Under the pieces are notes generated by a model. The model did no database searches. It was not told the origin of the DNA and saw only the letters and a program-made list of their open reading frames with translations. The position numbers and the translations under genes were made by a program. DNA of 13,962 nucleotides from Alphaproteobacteria bacterium (GTDB taxonomy: Bacteria; Pseudomonadota; Alphaproteobacteria; Sphingomonadales; Sphingomonadaceae), in NCBI GenBank assembly GCA_028293055.1, contig JAQGLD010000402.1, positions 1 to 13,962 on the forward strand, given 5' to 3'. Positions 7,401-13,548 of this stretch are shown piece by piece (position 1 is the first letter of the stretch; the number at the start of each line of letters is the position of its first letter).

Positions 7401-7830
7401 TCGCGTCGAACTGCGGGTCGGCGACGACCTGCAACTGGTGCGAAGGGCCGGTCACCGATGCGGTGAACGGGATCACCCAGTCGATGTCGTTGACATGGGC
7501 CTTGAGCGACGAACGGCTCTCGTCGTCCCAGGGTACGTAAAAGGCGCTGATGGTCTGGCTCTTGACGCCGCCGGCCGCGGCGTGGGCCGGGAGCCAGCGC
7601 GCGCCGAGCGCGTGGGCTGCGCGGCGGCCTGCGACTCCGATCCGGTCGGCGAGGGCGTGAAGGCGGGTCTGCTCCATTCGCAGCGGCAGTGGCCCCGGTA
7701 TCGGCACATTGACGATCGTCACGGCAAGCACCGTCACCGCAGCGGCGATGAGCAGCAGGACGGCCAGAAATGAAGACAGGGTCCACCGGCCGCGGCGGCC
7801 GGTCGGATCCAGGAAAATCGGCTTGCTCAT
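4459..7830 (-). CDS. Trifunctional GH18-like hydrolase / NodB polysaccharide deacetylase / GT2 glycosyltransferase
   Basis: The 1123-residue protein is encoded from ATG at 7828-7830, with GAGGGAC upstream. An N-terminal membrane anchor (18-42) leads to a GH18-like barrel (about 90-400) with GVTFDFEELP at 199-208, where Glu205 is the likely acid and the first Asp positions of the DxxDxDxE motif are changed. A NodB (CE4) domain (about 464-670) has every motif: TFDDGP (469-474), HSYTH (522-526), RAPYFGD (560-566), HVDPNDW (592-598) and ILLHDGGG (633-640). A hydrophobic stretch (693-728) crosses the membrane into a GT2 domain (about 743-970) with VIDDGS (777-782), DAD (830-832), EDQDL (921-925) and QRFRW (958-962). 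Further hydrophobic segments lie near 988-1019, 1036-1058 and 1066-1092. By topology the synthase faces the cytoplasm and the deacetylase and hydrolase face the periplasm. The whole would polymerise, deacetylate and trim a chitin- or PNAG-like glucan, comparable to PgaC plus PgaB. Product identity is inferred. Confidence 0.9.
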   Translation of the reverse strand: MSKPIFLDPTGRRGRWTLSSFLAVLLLIAAAVTVLAVTIVNVPIPGPLPLRMEQTRLHALADRIGVAGRRAAHALGARWLPAHAAAGGVKSQTISAFYVPWDDESRSSLKAHVNDIDWVIPFTASVTGPSHQLQVVADPQFDAIIAKAVQRPQVLPLIQNASGGQWDGTGFAALLRQPAARTHLLDQIQAMVLARHGNGVTFDFEELPASAQTDYKRLIIEAHRRFAPRGWPVTLAVPVGDNSWNLHDYARIADKLFLMLYDEHWTSGDPGPIASQGWFVRHLQEAVKQVGPDKAIATVANYGYDWTAGKAGEAMTVEEAWLAAHDSSAQIQFDAASGNAHFDYEEDGKVHHVWLLDAASGWNQLRAAHLEGVSGVALWRLGSEDPGLWKGLAAFGGAAVPDLSRIENVTNVDIEGPGEILHIASTPTVGSRRLAADSAGLIRSEEYRVFPSPYLVQRTGAHPGLVTLTFDDGPDADWTPKILDILKAKHVPATFFIVGENALAHPSLLNRIVDEGHELGNHSYTHPNLANASPRKTMIELNATERLVEAYTGRGMRLFRAPYFGDAEPTTADELGPALAAQQAGYLNVGLHVDPNDWKRPGTDSIVDTTINEVVADKEGMLSGKDDRSGNVILLHDGGGNREQTVEALPRIIDELRARGYRFVTTSSLAGLTTDQVMPRIEGSDLLAVRADVGIFMILAAISVALGILFSVAIALGIVRALALTFLAARSRPEQPPLAERGKIISVLIPAFNEARVIESSVRRVLASTDAELEVIVIDDGSKDATSEIVSQAFAGNSRVRLLTLVNGGKAKALNRGLELARGEIVVALDADTQFEVETIAKLARWFADPTVGAVAGNAKVGNRVNLVTRWQAIEYVTAQNLERRALSGLNAIMVVPGAVGAWRRAALDEVGGFPIDTLAEDQDLTIAIQRAGWRIANDPDAIAWTEAPQTLRGLAKQRFRWAFGTLQCLWKHRGLLREGRPQGLAIIGMPQAWMFQILFSLVSPVIDLALVFSLAMTIGRVQAHGWAQTHSEVGKLALFWLLFAAIDLVCGWVAFRLDKREKRFPAFLLIAQRFVYRQVMYWVVIKAVSAALRGRWVGWGKLERTGRSNAPEMTPPELAAAA

Positions 7831-7994
7831 CAGTCCCTCACACCCGCGAGCAGCATAGCCCCAAGCGGGTGAAATTGGCGTGGGCCGAAAATGAAACTTT
7901 GGTAATCCATGTCTGGTCGGCCCCAGGCTTTGTATTGGAAAATCTATGTGACAGAGAGGTTTACGCGCAGCGAATTGAACCGGTCCTGAATTCG

Positions 7995-8642
7995 TCAGTG
8001 GCTCTCGTTCGAATCTCGGTCCGATCTCACGAAGACCAGTTCGCCGAGCCCGCGATGCATGACGAGCTTGCCCGGAACCAAGTCGAGCACGACGCCTTCG
8101 AAGTCGACCAGGCCGAGATCGTTGGGAGTCAGCACGAAGGTGAAGGCGTTGCCCGCTGCCGGATCCAGCGCGAACCGGGGTGACACGAGTTCGTGCATCG
8201 GCACCGCCATCTCGATCCAGGCCGGCTTGCGGGCGCCGCCGCGGGCGAGGCTCCAGCCATAATCCTGGGTATAGCCCTGCTCGACGCTGCCGTCGGTGAA
8301 ACCGATCCTGAAATCCACCCCGGCAATGCCATAGCCGTCAGGTGCGACTATCTTCAGCGATAGCGCCACCGCAGGATCCCGGTTCTGGGCACCGGCGGAA
8401 AAGACCGGGGGATGAGGCGTGGGCCGGGTCGTAAGGCGAACGACTCGCCCGTCGGATGTCCAATCGCCCTGCGCCCCTTCGTCCAGCGCCCCCGCCGACA
8501 AGCCATATTCGAAATGGCCTCCGGGTTGGAGGTCCAGCTCGCCGACCGTGTCGGGGCCGCCCTGCAGCCGATAACGGCCCAATGGCGGTTCGGTGGCAGC
8601 GGGAGCTGCTGCGAGCAGCAGCGCGGCGAGCAGCATGGTCAT
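7995..8642 (-). CDS. Unrecognised secreted protein
   Basis: The product has 215 residues and I do not recognise its family. A short signal peptide (MTMLLAALLLAAAPAA) suggests export; there is no lipobox cysteine and no later membrane segment. The mature part has alternating polar and hydrophobic strands, such as GRYRLQGGPDTVGELDLQPG and LVMHRGLGELVFVR, and Gly turns, and is probably a beta-rich fold. The beginning resembles secreted proteins that compare a dose or expression level (GxYRLxGGPDxxxxLxLxxxGxF), but no catalytic motif is visible. ATG 8642 and ATG 8636 are both possible starts, and neither has a good ribosome binding site. The gene starts 71 bases after the stop of the yaiI-like gene on the same strand, so the two may be co-transcribed. 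The 164-base gap behind it, before the glycosyltransferase gene, is relatively AT-rich and shows no clear terminator. Confidence 0.72.
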   Translation of the reverse strand: MTMLLAALLLAAAPAATEPPLGRYRLQGGPDTVGELDLQPGGHFEYGLSAGALDEGAQGDWTSDGRVVRLTTRPTPHPPVFSAGAQNRDPAVALSLKIVAPDGYGIAGVDFRIGFTDGSVEQGYTQDYGWSLARGGARKPAWIEMAVPMHELVSPRFALDPAAGNAFTFVLTPNDLGLVDFEGVVLDLVPGKLVMHRGLGELVFVRSDRDSNESH

Positions 8643-8713
8643 GACACTTTATGCCCGATTTACGGGATGACGGCCAGCGCACGCTCAGGGTGCCATCCCC
8701 GCAGGTCCGGCGG

Positions 8714-9175
8714 TCAACGAACCCGCTTGAGCCTGATCACTGCTTCGTCGAGTGCGGAAAGGAAACGGGATCGGTCGGCCTTCGAAAACGGTGCCGGACC
8801 GCCGCTATTGCCGATCCCGGCGCGAAGGTCCGCCATGATCGCTCGCGTGGCGATCGCCGCGCCGATCGAGTTGGTCGTGAAGGCCTTGCCATTCGGTCCG
8901 ATCACCGCCGCGCCCGCCTTGAGGCAACGATCGGCGAGCAAGATGTCGGCGGTGACGACGATCGTCGCCGGGCCGGACTGCTCTGCGATCCAGTCGTCGG
9001 CAGCATCGAACGCGCCGCTGACCGTCTCCCGCGCGATCAGCGGATGGTCGGGCACGCGCAGGTAGGCGTTGGCGACGATCGTGACCGGCACCTCGTGCCG
9101 CCAGGCGACCTTGTAAATCTCGTCCTTGACCGGGCAGGCATCGGCGTCGACGAGGATTCGGAGTGGTTCGCTCAT
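8714..9175 (-). CDS. YaiI/YqxD family protein (UPF0178, DUF188)
   Basis: The 153-residue protein matches the whole length of the UPF0178 family, a PIN-like fold of unproven function, possibly a nuclease. Conserved stretches are ILVDADACPVKDEIYKVA at the N-terminus, VANAYLRVPDHPLI, the DAADDWI block, VVTADILLADRCL, GPNGKAFTTNSIG and the C-terminal SGGPAPFSKADRSRFLSALD. The acidic residues of VDADACP and TADI are those expected in a metal site. ATG at 9173-9175 (MSEPLRILVDADACP) is chosen because the family's conserved N-terminus starts there; the upstream extension to 9241 is arginine-rich and unlike the family. The gene is divergent from the dienelactone hydrolase gene across an 80-base gap. 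Confidence 0.93.
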   Translation of the reverse strand: MSEPLRILVDADACPVKDEIYKVAWRHEVPVTIVANAYLRVPDHPLIARETVSGAFDAADDWIAEQSGPATIVVTADILLADRCLKAGAAVIGPNGKAFTTNSIGAAIATRAIMADLRAGIGNSGGPAPFSKADRSRFLSALDEAVIRLKRVR

Positions 9176-9204
9176 CGCGGCTCCATAATCGCGGCGCGCC
9201 GCCG

Positions 9205-9232
9205 TTGACAGCGGGCGCTGGCCTGCACCATT
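9205..9232 (+). promoter_or_regulatory. Candidate promoter of the dienelactone hydrolase gene
   Basis: A perfect -35 box TTGACA (9205-9210) lies in the 80-base divergent gap. Sixteen bases later is ACCATT (9227-9232), a weak -10 box ending 23 bases before the start codon. Only the -35 box is convincing. Confidence 0.4.
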
Positions 9233-9255
9233 CCTTCCCAAAGCGTGGAGGACTT

Positions 9256-10104
9256 ATGCGCAACCTGTTTCGTCCTGACGGATCGCAGCCCGAGGATTTC
9301 CACCTGACTCGCCGCGCCGCGGCCGGCATGTTCTTCGCCGGCTATGCGCTCGCAGCTCTTTCCGCCGAGGCCGCGCCGATCACCACGGCTTCCGACGGCC
9401 TGCTGATCGAGGGCGTGCTGATCCCCAACGGGACAGCTAAGCCGCTGCCGGCCTATGTCGCAAGGCCGAAGGGCAGAGGCCGCCATCCGGCGATCGTCGT
9501 GGTCAACGAGATTTTCGGGATCCACGATTATATCAAGGACATTTGCCGGCGGCTGGCGAAACTCAATTATGTCGCGATCGCGCCGGATTTCTTCTACCGC
9601 TCCGGAGTCGACCTTCCCGCGTTGACCGACATCGACAAGATCCGCCCGATCGTCGGGCAGGCGAGCGAGGCTCAGGTCGACGGCGATGTCCGCGCCACGA
9701 CGGCCTGGCTTAAGGCCCGCAGCTTCGCCAGGCCCGGCGCGATCGGGATCACCGGTTTCTGTTGGGGCGGCGCCGTGGTCTGGCGTTCCGCGATGGTCGA
9801 TCCCGACATCCGTGCCGGAGTTGCCTGGTACGGCCAGCTGAAGTCGGTCATCCCGCGCGCCGGAGAGCTGAAGGCGCCGGTGCTCGGCCTCTACGGAGCG
9901 CTCGACAAGGGCATTCCGGCCACGGATGTCGAGGCGATGCGCGCGGCGCTGACAGCCGCCGGAAAGACCGGATCGGCCATCCGAATCTATCCGGATGCCG
10001 GGCACGGCTTCCACGCCGATTATCGCGACAGCTACAACGAAGCGGATGCGAAGGACGGCTGGGCGCGGCTGCTCGCCTTCTTCCGCGCCAACGGAGTGGG
10101 CTGA
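9256..10104 (+). CDS. Tat-exported dienelactone hydrolase family protein
   Basis: The 282-residue alpha/beta hydrolase has the dienelactone hydrolase triad Cys169 (GFCWGG), Asp217 (GALDKG) and His250 (DAGHGFH). Family blocks VVVNEIFGIHDYIKDICRRL (81-100) and YVAIAPDFFYR (105-115) are also present. Family members open lactones in haloaromatic breakdown or act on other esters; the substrate here is unknown. The N-terminus HLTRRAAAGMFFAGYALAAL (16-35) has twin Arg19-Arg20 before a hydrophobic stretch and an AEA-A cleavage site near 40, as in the many members that carry a Tat signal, so a periplasmic place is likely. ATG 9256 is chosen over the upstream frame extension to 9163 because GGAGGACTT stands right before it and the signal starts there. 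The stop at 10102-10104 abuts the stop of the convergent gene. Confidence 0.92.
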   Translation: MRNLFRPDGSQPEDFHLTRRAAAGMFFAGYALAALSAEAAPITTASDGLLIEGVLIPNGTAKPLPAYVARPKGRGRHPAIVVVNEIFGIHDYIKDICRRLAKLNYVAIAPDFFYRSGVDLPALTDIDKIRPIVGQASEAQVDGDVRATTAWLKARSFARPGAIGITGFCWGGAVVWRSAMVDPDIRAGVAWYGQLKSVIPRAGELKAPVLGLYGALDKGIPATDVEAMRAALTAAGKTGSAIRIYPDAGHGFHADYRDSYNEADAKDGWARLLAFFRANGVG

Positions 10105-10695
10105 TCAGCCCTCGGATTCGGAATGGATGACGGCGGCCTCGACCCGGCGATCCGGAAGCAACCACATCGCCGCGACCGCCGCGTAGAGCGCATAAGCAAG
10201 CAGGGGTGCGATGAAGCTGAGTCCGATCCCGGCGAGATAGAGGAAGGGCGACAATTTCCCCTTGAGATCCCTGCCGACCGCCCGCTTCAGCGCCAGGTTC
10301 GGCCCCTTCGCCCGGAACAAGGCCAGCTGCATGATGTACCATGCGATGGCGCAGGCAAGCAGGGACAGGCCGTAAAAAGCGCTCGGCATCGGAGCGAAGG
10401 CATGTTCCCCGAGCCAGGCCGTAGTGAAGGGCACCAGCGACAGCCAGAACAGCAGGTGGAGATTGGCCCATAGCACCGGGCCGGTCACGCGAGGCGCCAG
10501 CCGGAAGAAATGGTGATGGTTGTTCCAGTAGATGCCGAGGTAGACGAAGCTCAGCACATAGGAGGCGAAGACCGGCCACAAGGCCGCGAGGTCGGCAAGC
10601 TCGGCGCCTCGCGGGGCCCTCATCTCGAGCACCATGATCGTGATGATCACCGCGATGACGCCGTCGGTGAATGCGGTCAGTCGCTCGGATGTCAT
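10105..10695 (-). CDS. TMEM175 / DUF1211 family potassium channel homologue
   Basis: The 196-residue membrane protein begins with the family signature RLTAFTDGVIAVIITIMVLE (5-24), in which the FxD motif of helix 1 lines the ion pore in TMEM175 channels. YLGIYWNNHHHFF (about 53-65) and the aromatic helix LLFWLSLVPFTTAWLGEHAF are also typical. Five or six hydrophobic segments span nearly the whole protein, up to WLLPDRRVE. Bacterial members carry six helices per subunit and form tetramers that conduct K+ without the classical selectivity filter. The start at ATG 10693-10695 coincides with the conserved N-terminus; an in-frame extension to 10740 lacks family resemblance. The ribosome binding site (CGGGGGACAG) is weak. 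The 3' end touches the dienelactone hydrolase gene, which has no functional link that I know of. Confidence 0.9.
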   Translation of the reverse strand: MTSERLTAFTDGVIAVIITIMVLEMRAPRGAELADLAALWPVFASYVLSFVYLGIYWNNHHHFFRLAPRVTGPVLWANLHLLFWLSLVPFTTAWLGEHAFAPMPSAFYGLSLLACAIAWYIMQLALFRAKGPNLALKRAVGRDLKGKLSPFLYLAGIGLSFIAPLLAYALYAAVAAMWLLPDRRVEAAVIHSESEG

Positions 10696-10712
10696 TCTGT
10701 CCCCCGAGGCAA

Positions 10713-10740
10713 CGGCTAGCACGCGTAGCGCAGGGGGCAA
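10713..10740 (-). promoter_or_regulatory. Candidate promoter of the TMEM175-like gene
   Basis: Read on the minus strand, TTGCCC (10740-10735) is followed by a 16-base spacer and TAGCCG (10718-10713). The leader would be very short, with the ATG about 18 bases from the -10 box. The pattern resembles the tRNA-Leu boxes but is weak by consensus. Confidence 0.3.
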
Positions 10741-10756
10741 GAGAGGTCACGCGAAA

Positions 10757-10785
10757 GCGGCGCCGGGCTGTGGACCCGGCGCCGC
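10757..10785 (-). terminator. Strong hairpin terminator behind the Ala/Pro-rich membrane protein gene
   Basis: A perfect 11-bp stem GCGGCGCCGGG/CCCGGCGCCGC (10757-10767/10775-10785) encloses a seven-base loop, 21 bases past the stop of the minus-strand gene. On the minus strand it is followed by TTTCGCG, a short T run only, so it is a GC-heavy terminator of the kind common in high-GC genomes. It also insulates the TMEM175 promoter region downstream. Confidence 0.7.
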
Positions 10786-10806
10786 TCGTTTCACGCGAAC
10801 AAAGGA

Positions 10807-11988
10807 TCAGGCTTCCACCACCTCCCGATGCGGGCGGGCGACCACGTCGTCATGCATGCCCGAAGGATTGTCGAGATCGAAATGGGCGAGCTCGTTGCCG
10901 ATCGGAACGCCGACCTCGAACGATGCGGTGGTCCGTTCCTCGGTCCCGTCGGGAAGGCGATAGGTCGCTTCGGCGACCACGACCGGAAGCACATTGTCCT
11001 CGGCCATGCCCGCCGTCGGCAACGCGACCGCGCTATCGATCCGCTTGGCGTGACCCGACTGGATCGTGACCGGCGCCAGATCGGCGTCGTCGGCGGGCGT
11101 GATCAACGCTCGCTCGGCGTCGCTGCCGTGGCCGGCCGGGAACATCCAGGTCGAAACCCGGACATCGCTCGCCGGTCCATCGCCGCGATTGTCGACGGTC
11201 AGCTCGAACTCGACGATCGCGTCCTCGGCGTTCACGCCGGCACGGACCGGGCGCATCTCGAACGAAATCGCTGGACGACCGGTCTCGACCGAAGCGGCGG
11301 TGGCAACCGGGGGAACGAACGCCTCGGCAGCGACCGGAACGCCCATGGCCGGCGGGGCGACGATCTCGGGTTCGCCGAGCAGTTCCTCCTCATAGATTTG
11401 GTCGGTCCTGCGGCGGCGGCGCAGCAACAAGGCGGCGGCTCCGATCAGGACGAGCGCGCCGAGCAGCCAGGGCAGCAGCTGGAAGCGGTTCGACTGAACC
11501 TGTTGCGCGGGGGCAGGCGCGGGCTCGCTCGCCCGCGCCGCGGTCTCGGCGACCGGGGCAGGTGCGGGCTCGGCTGCCAAAGCCGGAGCCGCAGCCGCGA
11601 CCGGCGCACTTTGTGCTGCGGGTGCGGACGCCGGGGCACGCGAGGCGACCACGGCGGGTGCGCGGGTCACGGTGCGGGTTGCCGACCGTGTCGCCGAGCG
11701 ACGCTGGATAGTCGCGTTAGCCCGAGGAGGGGCGGGTTCGGCCGTCGGATTGGTGTCCGGGACGGGGGCTGGGGCCGGGTTCGCCACAGGCGGCGTGACC
11801 GCCTCGGGCGGGGTCGCATCCTGCGCGACGTCGGGTGCCGGGACAGGCGCCGGCGGCGTCACGGCGACGACCGGCGGCTGGGCCGGCGGTGCGGTGACAT
11901 CCTGCGCGAGGGCAGGACTGAGGGGGAGCGCGGCGGCTGCCAGAAGCAGGCCGATTGCGCGGCGATGCGAGTTTGGTTTCTGTTTCAT
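10807..11988 (-). CDS. Ala/Pro-rich single-span membrane protein with C-terminal beta-domain, function unknown
   Basis: The 393-residue protein reads from ATG 11986-11988; a GTG codon directly before it is an alternative start, and neither has a clear Shine-Dalgarno. An N-terminal signal peptide (to about residue 29, SPALAQ) is followed by a low-complexity Ala/Pro/Val linker (about 30-165) with an Arg/Thr/Ser-rich island (RRSATRSATRTVTR). One membrane span (FQLLPWLLGALVLIGAAALLL, about 169-189) is followed at once by five arginines. The C-terminal part (about 238-365) looks like an Ig-like or CARDB-like sandwich: VEFELTVDNRGDGPASDVRV, a typical archetype of such domains, then VVVAEATYRLPDGTEERTTASF. 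By the positive-inside rule this domain would lie in the cytoplasm, while the Pro/Ala linker would be periplasmic. I do not know the family. It stands alone and diverges from the oxidoreductase gene. Confidence 0.75.
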   Translation of the reverse strand: MKQKPNSHRRAIGLLLAAAALPLSPALAQDVTAPPAQPPVVAVTPPAPVPAPDVAQDATPPEAVTPPVANPAPAPVPDTNPTAEPAPPRANATIQRRSATRSATRTVTRAPAVVASRAPASAPAAQSAPVAAAAPALAAEPAPAPVAETAARASEPAPAPAQQVQSNRFQLLPWLLGALVLIGAAALLLRRRRRTDQIYEEELLGEPEIVAPPAMGVPVAAEAFVPPVATAASVETGRPAISFEMRPVRAGVNAEDAIVEFELTVDNRGDGPASDVRVSTWMFPAGHGSDAERALITPADDADLAPVTIQSGHAKRIDSAVALPTAGMAEDNVLPVVVAEATYRLPDGTEERTTASFEVGVPIGNELAHFDLDNPSGMHDDVVARPHREVVEA

Positions 11989-12207
11989 CACAGGGTGACA
12001 ATGAATTTCGGGGCTGCTCGGGCTCGTTTCATCGCGTCCACCGAGACGGGACGTGGTTCCACAGCGGCGGAATGACGCGGAAGGGGGTAGATTGCTTAAG
12101 CTTGAGCAGGAAGCAGCACTGCGCCGCGCGCTCTTCCCTGTCGACGCCGCTGGGCGCTATGACCGGTCTTGCGGTTAAGCTTGCGAAGACTTGGGGAGAT
12201 CGATTGG

Positions 12208-13380
12208 ATGAGTCAGGTCATTTCGCGCCGGGAGCTTATCGAGCTGGGTTTGGCGGGAGTCGCTGCGGCGACCGCAACCTCGGTCTCCGCCTCGCCGGCC
12301 CGAGCAAGCGATGGGGCGGTGGGCTTCGCCGTGGTTGGTCTCGGCAAGCTCAGTCTCGGCCAGATCCTCCCGGCCTTCCGCACCTGCCGCAATGCGCGTC
12401 TGGCGGCCCTGGTCAGCGGCCATCGCGACAAGGCGCTCCGTCTCGCCGCCGAGCACAACCTCTCCGAAGGCGCGGTCTATTCCTACGAGGAGTTCGATCG
12501 GATCGCGCACAATCCCGAGATCGAGGCAGTCTACATCGTCCTGCCCAATTTCATGCATGCCGAATATAGCGTTCGGGCGTTCAAGGCCGGCAAGCATGTG
12601 CTCTGCGAGAAACCGATGGCGACCAGTGTCGCCGACGCAGAAAAGATGATCGCCGCCGCTCGCGCCGCCGAGCGCAAGCTGATGATCGCCTATCGCTGCC
12701 ACTACGAGCCCCACAATCTCGAGGCCATGCGCAGGGTTCGCTCGGGGCGGTACGGCCGGCCGCGGCTCGTCGTCACCGACATGGTCCGTCAGTCCGATCC
12801 GTCCGATCCGTCCGATGCCTGGCGCCTCGACATGGCCAAATCGGGCGGAGGCGCGCTCGCCGACATGGGGATTTATGGAATCAACGGCGCTCGCTACCTC
12901 GTCGGCGAGGAGCCGGTCGAGGTGCGTGCATGGGCCAACACGAACCGCTCCGATCCCCGCTTCCGGACCGTCGAAGACCTGGTCGCGTGGCAGTTCCGCT
13001 TCCCTTCGGGCGCGATCGCCAACGGTTCGACCTCCTTCGCCACCGGCGGAGCGATGAAGTGGGACATGTTCTGCGCCAATGCCCGGCTGCGCGGGGACCC
13101 CGGCTGCTATTACAGCGGCAACCGCCTCGAGATCTTCAGCCATCCCGACCAGGGCGAGGTGAAGCTCCCGGATATCGACCAGTTCGCGCGCGAGATGGAC
13201 TGGATGGCGGATGTGGTGCGGGGCAGGGCGCCCCTCGTCTCGCCCGGCGAGGAGGGGCTTCAGGATATGCGGCTGATCAAGGCCATCCTCGATTCGGTGG
13301 CAAGGGGCGGGCCCGCGGTGCGGACCGACTGGGGCTACAAGCGTGCCTATGATCCTGCCGCGGTCGTGCCGGTGGTGTAG
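12208..13380 (+). CDS. Tat-exported Gfo/Idh/MocA oxidoreductase, close to glucose-fructose oxidoreductase
   Basis: The 390-residue protein is closely similar, from memory, to Zymomonas glucose-fructose oxidoreductase. That periplasmic enzyme with tightly bound NADP oxidises glucose to gluconolactone and reduces fructose to sorbitol. A Tat signal SRRELIELGLAG (6-17) runs to about residue 33. The nucleotide-binding GLGKLSLGQILPAF (44-57), VLPNFMHAEYSVRAFKAGKH (111-130), CEKPMATS (133-140, Lys135 catalytic), RCHYEPHN (163-170), GIYGINGARYLVGEEPVEVR (221-240) and the ending SPGEEGLQDMRLIKAI (345-360) plus TDWGY follow in the family order. Substrate specificity could differ. Start ATG 12208 is preferred over the in-frame ATG 12169 because GGGGAGA stands seven bases upstream and the Tat signal begins there. 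A 9-bp triple repeat (12792-12818) encodes SDPSDPSDA in it. Confidence 0.9.
   Translation: MSQVISRRELIELGLAGVAAATATSVSASPARASDGAVGFAVVGLGKLSLGQILPAFRTCRNARLAALVSGHRDKALRLAAEHNLSEGAVYSYEEFDRIAHNPEIEAVYIVLPNFMHAEYSVRAFKAGKHVLCEKPMATSVADAEKMIAAARAAERKLMIAYRCHYEPHNLEAMRRVRSGRYGRPRLVVTDMVRQSDPSDPSDAWRLDMAKSGGGALADMGIYGINGARYLVGEEPVEVRAWANTNRSDPRFRTVEDLVAWQFRFPSGAIANGSTSFATGGAMKWDMFCANARLRGDPGCYYSGNRLEIFSHPDQGEVKLPDIDQFAREMDWMADVVRGRAPLVSPGEEGLQDMRLIKAILDSVARGGPAVRTDWGYKRAYDPAAVVPVV
12792..12818 (+). repeat. Three tandem 9-bp units inside the GFOR-like gene
   Basis: GTCCGATCC occurs at 12792-12800 and 12801-12809, and GTCCGATGC at 12810-12818. The unit length is a multiple of three, so the repeats add SDP-type tripeptides in residues 196-204 without breaking the frame. 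This falls in the loop before AWRLDMAKSGGG. Confidence 0.85.
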
Positions 13381-13381
13381 G

Positions 13382-13402
13382 TCCTCCCCGCAAGGGCGAG
13401 GA
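13382..13402 (+). terminator. GNRA-looped hairpin right after the GFOR-like gene
   Basis: TCCTCCCC (13382-13389) pairs with GGG-C-GAGGA (13394-13402) through eight base pairs, with one bulged C and a GCAA loop, one base after the stop codon. There is no T tract, so it may protect the 3' end rather than terminate. Confidence 0.4.
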
Positions 13403-13470
13403 GGATGCCAGTCTTGCCTTCTTCGAGTCCCGCGACTATGTGCCGCTCTCCCGATGACGGGTAAGGATTT

Positions 13471-13484
13471 GCGTCCGAGGACGC
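13471..13484 (+). other. Small hairpin in the ffh upstream region
   Basis: GCGTC (13471-13475) pairs with GACGC (13480-13484) around CGAG. It is one of three consecutive hairpins between the GFOR-like gene and ffh (the others at 13382-13402 and 13491-13514). Confidence 0.35.
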
Positions 13485-13490
13485 GCGCTG

Positions 13491-13519
13491 GCCGGCGAGG
13501 TTTCGCCCGCCGGCGCTTT
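13491..13519 (+). terminator. Terminator-like hairpin ahead of ffh
   Basis: GCCGGCG (13491-13497) pairs with CGCCGGC (13508-13514) and is followed by GCTTTT. It ends about 30 bases before the ffh start. It could stop transcription from the oxidoreductase gene, or act as an attenuating leader structure for ffh; no ffh promoter could be placed with confidence. Confidence 0.45.
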
Positions 13520-13548
13520 TGCGTTTGGACGGACCGAGGAGCGACTTG

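Noticed and set aside
7831..7994. Possible small gene or RNA in the relatively AT-rich gap between the glycosyltransferase and the secreted-protein gene
   Set aside because: Frames here are short, have no ribosome binding site and end in neighbouring genes; no convincing promoter-plus-terminator pair was found.
12096..12183. TTAAGCTTG found twice (12096-12104 and 12175-12183) before the oxidoreductase gene
   Set aside because: Two 9-base copies 79 bases apart, without dyad symmetry beyond the HindIII-like core and without a matching promoter, are too little to call an operator.
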